From Silene conica (taxonomy: Eukaryota > Streptophyta > Magnoliopsida > Caryophyllales > Caryophyllaceae), in contig CM055316.2 of NCBI GenBank assembly GCA_029255685.2, positions 76,134,861 to 76,198,860 of the forward strand: a stretch of DNA of 64,000 nt. Direction: 5' to 3'. Shown here one piece after another: positions 11,601 to 20,806 of the stretch. Under the pieces are notes generated by a model, which was not told the DNA's origin, did not search any database, and was given only the letters and a program-made list of their open reading frames with translations. Position 1 is the stretch's first letter. Each line of letters starts with the position of its first letter. A program made the translations under genes and the position numbers.

Positions 11601-14600
11601 TTATATGATGTTTCTTCTTCTTTTCAATATTATACTCGTGTCACCTACATCACTGTAAAATAGCTTATTTCAGCAAATTATCTAAATATCCCATTTTGCA
11701 ATATTCACTACTTATGGCTCTTGTCGTGTCTTGTAAAGGTGATCATTTTCTTCTTTCTCTTGGGTTAGTCAACTTATATGCTAATGCCCTTGTTCCTTGG
11801 CTTCTTTGGATCTCTTGTCATTTTGAAATAATTGTGTACTTTTAGATCTCTCATGCTAAGATAAGAGGAAATTGTAACTATATTATTTACTCCTAACTGA
11901 TAGTTTACTGTTGGCTGATTGAAAAGATGAAATTTACTGTTCCATACTATTGAAAGTTAGATGTTGGGTTTAATGTGCGAGTGATCCGTCTCTAGATTGA
12001 CTTATATTTGTTTTTTTCGGTCTTATTACGTCTTAACAGAAGCAACATTTGAAGTACTCCCGCGGCTCAATGAAATTAAATTTGGCAGCGGTGTAATAGA
12101 TGAGCTTCTATTTGTCGACTTACCTCGTGAGCGTAGATTTGCCAATGGATTAATGATGTTGGAATACGGAAAAGCAGTTCAGGAGAGTGTATATGAGCAA
12201 CTACGGGTTGTTCGTGAGGGGCAGCTTAGAATTATATTTACTCAGGATTTGAAGGTATGAGGTCACGACAGGAGTTTGCAATGGTTTTCTGAGTTCTTTT
12301 GCCTTTTAAAATGTTCTTAAGATCTACCTGTTTTTATTAACAGATCTTATCATGGGACTTCTGTGCACGACGCCACGAGGAGCTACTTCCAAGGAGGCTG
12401 GTGGCCCCCCAGGTATTGTTTTCTGTTTTTGGTTGGATGTCGGTGTGCTGTGGCTAATGATCTTCAGTTGTTTTGAATTTTGTTAACTTTTAATGTCTTG
12501 GTTAACTAGTGCTAGGGCATATAAGCGAATGCAAAATGGGTCCATTAGAAATACATGACACCCCGGCAGGGGCGAACCTAGGCAGTAGCAAGGGGTGGCG
12601 GGCGCTACCCCATACTTAAAAAAATTGACTTAGAGGACGAGTTTTTGCTACCCCAAATATTATTGAATATACTAGAAAAATTATTGATATCCCATTAAAT
12701 GTACAATAAATATCTTGTGATACAATGGTAAAGGCTTTGTTTTTCAACCTAGCGACCGGGGTTCGAATCCCCTTACTAACATTTGACGTTTTTAATTTTA
12801 CTTTGCTACCCCAAACATTTAATCCTAGGTTCGCCCCTGCCCGGAATGTCATAAAACAAATTGCTAATGTGCGGTTTGCCTAATTTTGATATGAAAAGAC
12901 AAATAAATTCGATAATGGCAAACAATTTTATCGTGGGTGCCATCTTGTATCTTTGGGTCAAGGGTTATGTACTTATGTGTAACCTTTCTGAGCTCGATAA
13001 ATTTGTTGCAGTGTACATTTTGCGTCTATGCTGGGCAGGTTAAGAGTGTGGTTTGATTAAAATTGGAGATTAAGGGGGCAAAGGGAAAGAGAGGGGATCA
13101 TTTTTCATTGAGGGAGAGAAGGCGAGAGAGATCAAACAATTTGTTTCCCGTCTACTATCATAAAGCCGAGCACAATTAGAAAGATTTTACCCCTGTTTGT
13201 TCAACTCTTCATTTTTTGGAGTTGTACCCCGGTTTCGTATAGCTGTACCGACCCTTACTCCTGCGAAACTGTGTAAATCAGCCAAAAAGGGAAATTTGCA
13301 TGACAAAAGTAAAGGAAGCTACAATGTTTAAGCTTAATTCTCAATTTTTTTTGTCACTTGAAAACTCTAAAAAATTCCGTATTTCATAGACGTGCACCCA
13401 CGACCATATCCTCATTTTAGCCAGGGAATGTTCCGTGTCTACTCAATTGAGTTATATCCGACTAAAAGCTATACTTTTTGACAATTTGACAGGTAAAACA
13501 GCTGCTTCAAGTTGCTCAAAAATGTCAAAGTACGCTATCAGACAGTGGGTCTGAAGGAGTTTCTTCTCAAGATCTACAAACAAACAGTAATATGTAAGCT
13601 TTTGAATATTTCCCGTACCTTTTCAATATGAAAGTATCTAGTAGAACAAAACATAATTGACATCTTTTTTTTGCAACATTGAAATATTTGTTTGCAACAG
13701 GGTTGTAACAGCTGGTTGCCAGCTTGCTAAGAGTTTGGAGTTGCACTCACTTAATGACTTGGGTTTCTCTAAGAGATATGTGAGATGTTTGCAGGTATGT
13801 CGCTACTATCTATTTTCTGCTGATGCTGTTTCCGATTTCAGCTATGTTTTATGCTTTTGCATGTGGTTTGTGGCAGATCGCCGAAGTTGTCAATAGCATG
13901 AAAGACCTCGTAGATTATTGCCGGGATAATAAAGTCGGACCTATTGGTAACTATTCTCATCTGTTCTAGTGTACCAAATATGATTTTGTAGTATTTTTTC
14001 CTCAGAATACCAAGTACGGAGTAATAATCTAGGTAGCACGGACACTTCTCCTAATGAGCCGTACCGTGTCCGACACCGACACTCCACGGACACACGCCGA
14101 AACGTGTCCAACACCTAAACAGCCGTGTCTAACTTTTTACATTTATTTGGGCACGTGTCCGACGCGTGTCCATGGTATTTGAGCCGTGTCCGTCGCGTGT
14201 CCACGATATTTGGTTATCATTTACGGTGAATGATGTTCTTGAGATGAGAAATGCGTTATCGAAAGAGATCAATTAGAATATTGATTTGGATGAGGAATGA
14301 AAATAAATTTATTATTAAGGACAAATTTTACACTCACTTATTTAAAATTAATATCAAATAGTTTTACAAAAATAAAATCAAAAATTTATAAGCATAAAAT
14401 GTATATTTTATTAAATTTAAATGCCGTGTCCCGTGTCCTAAATTTCATGGCATGCCGTGTCCCGTGTCCGTGTCCGTGTCCGTTTTGGTGCTACTTAGGT
14501 AATAATAATATGCTTAATCAAAAATCCGATTGGTTTTCATTTGATCCTCCGTCTGTTTCTTACTATAAGCAACTTTTAAAGTAACGAAGAATCCAAAGGT

Positions 14601-15991
14601 GTTACTTGCAATTTTTATCTGCCTATGTCAGACTTGTGCTACAACCTAGGTAGCACGGACACTTCTCTTAATTAGCTGTCCCGTGTCCGACACTTGGACA
14701 CATGGCTAAATATATTATAGTTTAGACGAGGAATAAAATTTTAAAAAAGATCGATTAGAAGATGAGTTTGGTTGGAAAATGAGAATTAGTTATAATAAAG
14801 GTCGAATTGTACCTTAACTTAGATTTATCTTCAAATACATGATAAAAATAAAATTATACGTTATTTATAACCATAAAATATATATTTTATTATATTTAAA
14901 TGCCGTGTCCCGTATCCTAAATTTCATGGGATGCCGTGTCCCGTGTCCGTTTTGGTGCTACCTAGGCTACAACATGTCAGTGATGTTACGTAAAACGTAA
15001 CGATAGATCCATAGTGATGTTTTAGTTTTCATTACTAGCTAATTACAACGGTTGGAGAAACCTTGTATTCTCACCACATTCCTCCGTTCCAACTTTTGAT
15101 ATTGCTGAAGTTTTGTATTCAAATTCTTATTCTAACTTGTAATTTACAGAGGGGTTAAAAAGTTATCCTCGACATAATGCGACGCCCAGGATCCCATTGC
15201 AAAGGATACAAGAAATGGAGCAGCTTGCAAGTATTCAGGGTCTGCCCACGGACCGGGACACTATCAATAAGCTGCTGTCAATGCAATCAGGGCTGAACAA
15301 CCATAATACCAGTAATAACCAGAACGTTATGTCCAATAACCGAGCCACTCAAAGTGGGCCTGGAGCTATAACCAACTACCCCAACATGGCGAGGCAGAGT
15401 TCCTTCAATTCGACCCCCCATTCACTTCACCAGGAAGCATCATCTTCGCTTAATAACTCGAATCAAGGCCCATCTATGTTCCAAGGTGCTCAGCAGTTAC
15501 ATGGGTCCCAACATTATCAGCCTCAGCGTTCTCTGAGTAGTAATGGGCTTCTACAAGGCCCACAGCCTGGTAACCAACAGTCCTCCCAATCCCCGTCCTT
15601 GCAGCAGCAGATGATCCAGCAGTTGCTGCAGGATGTTGCCAGCAATAATGCGGGCGCCCCCCAGAAAAGCTTTAGTGCGGGCCCAGCTTCTGGTGGTTTA
15701 GGACATGCCAACAACGCTAGGCCAGCAACACCATCAGGATCAAGCAATGTTCCCGGGGTTGAGGGTCCCACCCTCAGCAAGAGCAACAGTTTCAGATCTC
15801 CTTCGAACAATGACGCTGCTTCTTCAGCAGGAGGTGGTACAAACAGTGGATTTAATCAAAAAATACCCGACGTGCCTCAGAAGCTCCATCTGACAGACGA
15901 TATGGTTCCAGATTTACCCCACGATTTTGCAGAAAATAGTTTTTTCGGGGATGATCTTGACGACAGTCTGGGTTATGATTGGAAATCATGA
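8678..15991 (+). CDS. SLK2: SEUSS-LIKE transcriptional adaptor (SLK1/SLK2 type), complete
   Basis: Nuclear co-regulator of the LIM-domain-binding/SEUSS family. Family members pair with LEUNIG/LUH-type corepressors and act in meristem, flower and embryo development. Coding exons are 8678-9619, 11143-11274, 11420-11468, 12040-12254, 12344-12412, 13493-13593, 13701-13794, 13877-13946 and 15150-15991. All have GT/AG introns and together give 837 residues (Arabidopsis SLK2 is about 816). The ATG starts MAPSRMAGGLSQ, as in SLK orthologues, followed by SGIFFQGD. A basic KKPRLD near residue 187 is a likely nuclear signal. A Gln-rich block covers about residues 228-286. The conserved LDB/SEU domain runs from about 295 to 555 (VCARRLMQYLYHQRQRP, KKRWCLS, WHCDVCGSKSGRGF, RRHEELLPRRLVAPQV, NDLGFSKRYVRCLQI). 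The C terminus ends YDWKS, as in SLK2. No disruption is seen. SLK1 versus SLK2 is a tentative choice. Introns 1, 5 and 8 carry transposons. Confidence 0.93.
9893..10138. mobile_element. Stowaway MITE in SLK intron 1
   Basis: Ends read CTCCCTCCATTCAATACATT and, reversed, CTCCCCCACTTTTTTCCATT, flanked by TA (9891-9892, 10139-10140). Inner arms such as acatttgctttt and aaaagcaaatgt extend the palindrome. It is the same subfamily as the copy at 29526-29782. Confidence 0.85.
10139..11142. other. Remainder of SLK intron 1
   Basis: No gene or delimited repeat is seen. The small open frames here (10265-10691, minus strand) have no recognisable features. Confidence 0.5.
12567..12839. mobile_element. 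hAT-like MITE with tRNA-like interior, SLK intron 5
   Basis: Perfect 16-bp terminal inverted repeats CAGGGGCGAACCTAGG / CCTAGGTTCGCCCCTG. CCCGG flanks both ends, giving at least a 5-bp duplication. Inside, at about 12716-12775, a tRNA-like stretch has an A-box-like motif (gatacaatggtaaaggc) and a B box (GGTTCGAATCC) about 40 bp apart. Confidence 0.75.
14029..14498. mobile_element. hAT-type non-autonomous element A, SLK intron 8
   Basis: Termini CTAGGTAGCACGGACAC and, reversed, CTAAGTAGCACC. A perfect 8-bp duplication GTAATAAT flanks it (14021-14028 and 14499-14506). Both subterminal regions are dense in the motif cGTGTCCg, which resembles transposase-binding repeat clusters. There is no coding capacity. 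Confidence 0.85.
14646..14965. mobile_element. hAT-type non-autonomous element B, SLK intron 8
   Basis: Same family as element A. Termini are CTAGGTAGCACGGACAC and, reversed, CTAGGTAGCACC. A perfect 8-bp duplication GCTACAAC flanks it (14638-14645 and 14966-14973). It is shorter (320 bp versus 470 bp), with the GTGTCC clusters reduced at the left end. Confidence 0.87.
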
Positions 15992-16684
15992 CATGTTTTC
16001 GAAAATGCCCCGTGGATGGAAAGGGCTCAAGGCTAACCGGCTGATTTGCATTTGGCGTCGGTTTTAAAGGCGTTCCAAGTCTTTGTACAGGATATTTAAG
16101 ATACTATAAAATTCTCATTCTGCCTTATTTTATTTCTTTCCTTTTTGTTTTAAAAACTTGGAATTTTTAATGTAAGTCATAGCAGTAAAGTAGGTGACTA
16201 CAGAAAATGGTTTTGTGGGTTTTTCTGAGTTGAGTCTTCAAAGTGTAATTTATCAGACAAACCAAATGAATGCTTCAGTACTATGTTTCAGTTTTAGTTG
16301 CTTTTCTTAAACCTTCTGTTTACCGCTTTGATGGTTCAATATGGAGCCTCGGAACAGGAGCTATGGTCATCCCACTCGTGTCTAACCCTGGTCATATCCG
16401 ACCTGTCTATACCACAGCTTACTGTCGGAACATAAAAACAAATAGCCCTAGGGTCCTTCACGTGAATATGAAGCGTGTGTTTTCGAGGAAGTTCCTTACA
16501 CAGCCCCCAATTTTTTCGTCATATTTCAGTTCTGTTAGAATAGGACTTCCAGTAGTCGTCGCGCGTCACGCATTTAAACTACCATTAAACAATGCTGATC
16601 TGATAGGATGTCATTTAATAAGAGAGATCATCCTCTGACATTAACACTAGTAATGTGAAAACAATATCATTGATACTCAGAAAA
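15992..16684. other. SLK 3' region and convergent intergenic spacer
   Basis: Presumed 3' UTR of the SLK gene (T-rich from about 16100). An open frame at 16270-16638 has no recognisable domain or start context and is treated as chance. The spacer separates the convergent SLK and PPR genes. Confidence 0.5.
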
Positions 16685-16828
16685 TCACATTCTTCCTACT
16701 TCTATCAACTCCGGGACTCTGAAATCTGAATCGTTCAGAACACTACTTGCAGCCATTTGAAGGCCCTCGACATCAAATATCATCTCCTCTTCCGAGTTAC
16801 TTACAACCGTCTCAATTAGTTCTCTCAT
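16685..16828 (-). pseudogene. Possible remnant of the PPR C-terminal tail
   Basis: The minus-strand frame MRELIETVVSNSEEE runs to a TGA at 16685. It recalls the C-terminal helix after the E+ region of the homologous PPR protein (EIIEGLVESMSDKE). It lies about 70 bp past the PPR stop in a different frame. This is what a deletion of the E region with a frameshift would leave. The match is short, so confidence is low. Confidence 0.35.
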
Positions 16829-16899
16829 CGCCAAAAGCCACGGAGGCAGGGACTACCAAAAAACAGTAGCCCAACTGCCCAAGGACAAAAGGCACCATC

Positions 16900-18579
16900 T
16901 TATATTCCGATCTCCAAATCTCCATCATCTGCATTTTTGTTTTCCAACTCTTTTGGGATTGTCTCAGTAAGTGTTTTAGAAATAAATTCTTCAGCTTCAG
17001 TAAACTTTCCATGTCGCACCAAAACCCTAACTACACACGCATAATGCTCAGCTACAGGTTGGATGCCGTATCTATCACGCATCTCCTCGAGTATTTTCTG
17101 AGCATGGCGTGTATCTCCTAACTCAGCGCAAGCAGTCAACACGACAGTTAATGTAACAGGATCTGGCTGGGTTCCATATTCTAACATGTCTTCAAAAAGT
17201 TTAATTGCTTGATTTGGATCTTTATGAGCCAAGTATCCTGCAATAATTGCTGTCCAAACTACGACACTTCTATGCCTCGAGCGATCAAAGACCAGTCTTG
17301 CCCCCAGAAGAAAACCGGATTTCCCATATACATCGATTAGACCAGTTGTCACATAAATGTTAGAGTCGTGATTATTTCTAATGGCATAAGCATGTACTTG
17401 TTTCCCTCCTAGACCGGGGAAGTTGGATAGGGATGAGAGAAGAGTTGCAATAGTCACCGAATTCGGTCTGAAACCTGTAGCTTGCATCCTTTTTATTAAG
17501 TCGAAGGTAAGCTCGTGATGGTTGTTCTGTGCTATACCGGAAATTAGACCATTCCATGAACTCAAACTAGGATTTTCCATTTCTCGAAATAATTTCATCG
17601 CATTGTCCACATCCCCATAAGCCAAATAGCCAGAAATCAACCAACCATACGTGACCTCATCTTTCTTAATCATCTGTTCAAATATCTCCCTGGCGTAATC
17701 TAACTTACCACATTTAGCATACAGCCCTATAATAGAATTACAAACTAAATTTTCTCCTTCGATATTTTTCTCAATCGCATACTGATGGACTTCCATGCCT
17801 CGAACAAGGTCCTTCTTTTGAGCACAGGCTTGGAGAACGTTAGCGATAGTAACTCCATCCGGCCTCAATTTCCCATCGTCTAACAACAACTTAAAAAGTT
17901 TCCAACACTCCTCATAACACCCACTACGAGAATACCCTCCAATCATCGAATTCCATAAAACTGTATCCCTATTTCTCATCAGATCAAACACCTTTCTAGC
18001 CAAACCCAACTCATCACACCTCGAGTAATACGTAATCAACCCATTCACAACAAGCAAATCCGAATCAAACCCATTTCGTATCACATAACAATGTATCTCC
18101 CTACCCAAGTCCACATCAAAAAACAAGCTTGACAACGCTTTCAACACACATGTAAGACTAAAACTATCCGGCTTCATAAACACATCCGAATCCCTCGAAA
18201 AAGACGAGAACAATGCCAATGTCTCAATTTCCTCACTATGAGACGAGTAAGCGATAAGCATAGCATTGTAAGACCAAGCATTTCTTTGGGTAATTTCATC
18301 GAACACCTTCCGTGCATTCCACACCTGATCATTCCTAGAGTAAAAATTTATAAACTTTGATCCAATAAAGTTATCAACAGCGAATTCGCGAACGATGAAG
18401 CGGGCATGTATTTGTTGCCCGAGGCGTAAAAAGCGACGATTTGCGGAAAATTGAAGAAGATGGCCATAATCTTGAATACTAAGATCATATGGGTTGTTAA
18501 AAAGGGTATTTACAGCACGCTGGATTGAAGTAGAACAATTAGAAAGATTGAATGATTTGAATTTTCTAGAAATCGTCAT
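16900..18579 (-). CDS. PPR protein, PLS class, C-terminally shortened (At2g37310-like)
   Basis: Pentatricopeptide-repeat protein, 559 residues in one uninterrupted exon. Such proteins bind organellar RNA and serve in editing, splicing or stabilisation in mitochondria or plastids. PLS-type repeats cover most of the chain (for example ARKVFDEITQRNAWSYNAML, NGLITYYSRCDELGLARKVF, TVLWNSMIGGYSRSG, CNSIIGLYAKCGKLDYAREI, VTYGWLISGYLAYGDVDNAM, VVWTAIIAGY). The match to Arabidopsis At2g37310 (about 657 residues) is collinear up to EHYACVVRVLVRHGKFTEAEEFISK. After this the E-type region expected next is absent, and about 20 unrelated residues precede the stop. Downstream, 16828-16685 encodes a short tail in another frame that resembles the family C terminus, suggesting a deletion. 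The start ATG at 18579 is supported by similarity beginning soon after. It may be a pseudogene or a functional short form. Confidence 0.85.
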   Translation of the reverse strand: MTISRKFKSFNLSNCSTSIQRAVNTLFNNPYDLSIQDYGHLLQFSANRRFLRLGQQIHARFIVREFAVDNFIGSKFINFYSRNDQVWNARKVFDEITQRNAWSYNAMLIAYSSHSEEIETLALFSSFSRDSDVFMKPDSFSLTCVLKALSSLFFDVDLGREIHCYVIRNGFDSDLLVVNGLITYYSRCDELGLARKVFDLMRNRDTVLWNSMIGGYSRSGCYEECWKLFKLLLDDGKLRPDGVTIANVLQACAQKKDLVRGMEVHQYAIEKNIEGENLVCNSIIGLYAKCGKLDYAREIFEQMIKKDEVTYGWLISGYLAYGDVDNAMKLFREMENPSLSSWNGLISGIAQNNHHELTFDLIKRMQATGFRPNSVTIATLLSSLSNFPGLGGKQVHAYAIRNNHDSNIYVTTGLIDVYGKSGFLLGARLVFDRSRHRSVVVWTAIIAGYLAHKDPNQAIKLFEDMLEYGTQPDPVTLTVVLTACAELGDTRHAQKILEEMRDRYGIQPVAEHYACVVRVLVRHGKFTEAEEFISKTLTETIPKELENKNADDGDLEIGI

Positions 18580-18856
18580 ACATTATGCTTAATTTTTCAT
18601 GAACAGCATAATTGCATAAGGTTGAAGTGAATGTGGCGCCAATTAGGGCATTTGAAACCATGTTATTTTGATAGCTTGTAAAAGGGTTAAGTGACATTTT
18701 TTTTCTTTTTTTCAGAGCGCGCACTTAGTCGCATTACAATATGGCTGAGGATTCGATCGTGGGAGCTATTGTCCACAATACCTCCGTTTCAACCAACCAC
18801 TAGATTAAGATATCTTCTGTAGGGTTCAAGTGACATTGGGAAAGAGTATTGGATAT

Positions 18857-18887
18857 CCCAAACCCAATCCCAATCCCAATCCCAATG
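18857..18887. repeat. CCCAAT hexanucleotide microsatellite
   Basis: About five tandem copies of cccaat (first copy cccaaa), upstream of the PPR gene. Confidence 0.8.
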
Positions 18888-19561
18888 GCCAGATACATCA
18901 CGTTATCGGCTTATCGCATATCTTAGCTTATGCAAAAAATTATAATTAGGTACCGTAAATCGTAATGTACTACGTATAAAATAAGGTAAAAATGAGTTTC
19001 TTTTTCTTTTTTAGAGTACCAGTCAAATATGGATTGATCTTAGGATTTTCCGTGACGTTTGTATCAGTTTCATCAAAAAGGAAAATTCACATGGTATCTC
19101 CCAACTTTGCCATTTTATACCTGGTATATAACTTTTTAAGTTTGTGCACATGTTATCCTTGAGATTAAATTTTAAACACGCCCCCTTTTATCGTTTTAAA
19201 TTTTTTCGATTGAAATTGACTGAATTTATTTTCAAATTGATTGAGTCTTCGAGATCTATAAATTAATAAAACGAAAATGATTATTCGGAAATTTAAGATC
19301 AAACATATGGTTATTTAATATTTTCATTAAAAAAACCCTTGTAAAATTTTAGTGGAGAAATCTTTTTTTTTTGTCAAATCGTAGATTGGGATGAGAAAAT
19401 TATTCTAGGAAAAAAAATAGTCCATTCTGAATCCCGGCCTATGAGTTATATATGCTCAATTGATTTTTTTTTTTATTGCAACAAAATGGGTATGCTGGAC
19501 AGAAACATAATGATTAATGAGTATCATGTGCACATATTTAAAATACTAGATACCATATACA
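18888..19561. other. Intergenic, nothing recognised
   Basis: AT-rich spacer with homopolymer T/A runs. No gene, tRNA or bounded repeat was identified. Confidence 0.5.
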
Positions 19562-20011
19562 GGCCCTGTTTGGTAAATAGCGGATTAATATTGGCAGAAG
19601 CAGATTTAAAAAGCACATTTGACTAGCAGAATGATTTAGCGGATTTGACTAGCAAACTTATTTAGCAGAATTATGTTAGAGGTGTTTGGTAATTAACAGT
19701 TTAGATTAGCAGATTGATTAGAATCTTTGTAAAATGACATATAAGGATATAAAGAAATTATTTATTAAATATATAAAAGGAATGTTAGTATTTTATTAAG
19801 AGGGTAAATAAGACAATTTTTTTTTATTTCTAATATGCTAATCCAATATGCTGGTATGAGCAGCATATTGTAAAATAGCATATTAGGACTCAATATACTA
19901 TTTCAATATGCCATTAACCAAACACCCTAAATAGCATATTGATAAGTCAAACATGCTAAATCTCTCAAATATACTGAAATTTGGCCAATATGCTGTTTAC
20001 CAAACAGCGCC
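19562..20011. mobile_element. TIR MITE with CTGTTTGGTAAA ends
   Basis: The left end GGCCCTGTTTGGTAAATAGC matches the reversed right end GGCGCTGTTTGGTAAACAGC at 18 of 20 positions. ACA flanks both sides, a possible 3-bp duplication. The interior has repeated cagcatatt / agcatattg motifs. Either PIF/Harbinger or hAT is possible; there is no coding capacity. Confidence 0.75.
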
Positions 20012-20806
20012 ACAAAGTGATAAAGTTTAGGCATATCACGTGAATTAATAGTTGGTTAGGTTTTGTTGTTTGAAGGGCTTACAATGTTTATTTGATTTAG
20101 GGTTGCAACGAGACAATCACAAAAATAATTTGAGATGTGTGTATCGGTATAGGAGGTTTGTTACAATTACGGTAACGGTCTTACGTACCAATAATATATA
20201 TTCGGCAAACTAAATTTAAACCCACGCGTCAAATTAAATTTGAACTCACCTAATATTATGTAAAAATAGTATAGATTTATTCGAAATTTCACATGGCCAT
20301 GAGATATTACATACGCTCTCATCCAGTTAGAGCATAAAAAGGATGTTTCTGGATTACTGCAACGAATATTGTTATATACTGTTTATGATTTAATGAAGTT
20401 GAAGAGTCGTGTAAATCAATTAGTCCATAATAAAATAGCATAAGAGATATTCGTCAAATACTCCTCTTTATCTAGTTTATTTAGCAAAATTGTTTTGTGT
20501 ATTCTCTCCGTCATCATGATCGATCGTATATGCACTTTCTTTTCATGTATCTCGATCAATTGTTTACATACATCTTTATAAGCTTATTCCAATAGGCAAT
20601 AACTGTAGTACTTCACATCAGCTCAGCTCAGCCCATGCTCTGAGCGTGACCCATGACCCATCATACAACCACAATTATGCAAGTATCGGTCACAAACACG
20701 TACCCGACTCACATCGACTCGACGACGCGTGTCTACATACAATTGTTTACCATTGTCTACAAAATCACCTAAAACTATAACCAGGACTAAACCTGAAAAT
20801 GAATGC
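20012..20806. other. Intergenic region / 3' side of the F-box gene
   Basis: No gene is seen. The stretch nearest 20806 is probably the 3' UTR of the F-box gene on the minus strand. Confidence 0.45.

Noticed and set aside
12716..12780. A genuine tRNA gene
   Set aside because: A- and B-box-like motifs exist, but no complete cloverleaf could be drawn and the stretch is inside a MITE.
16270..16638. 122-codon open frame downstream of the SLK gene
   Set aside because: No domain, no homologue recognised, and no real start context; it lies in the presumed 3' UTR and spacer.
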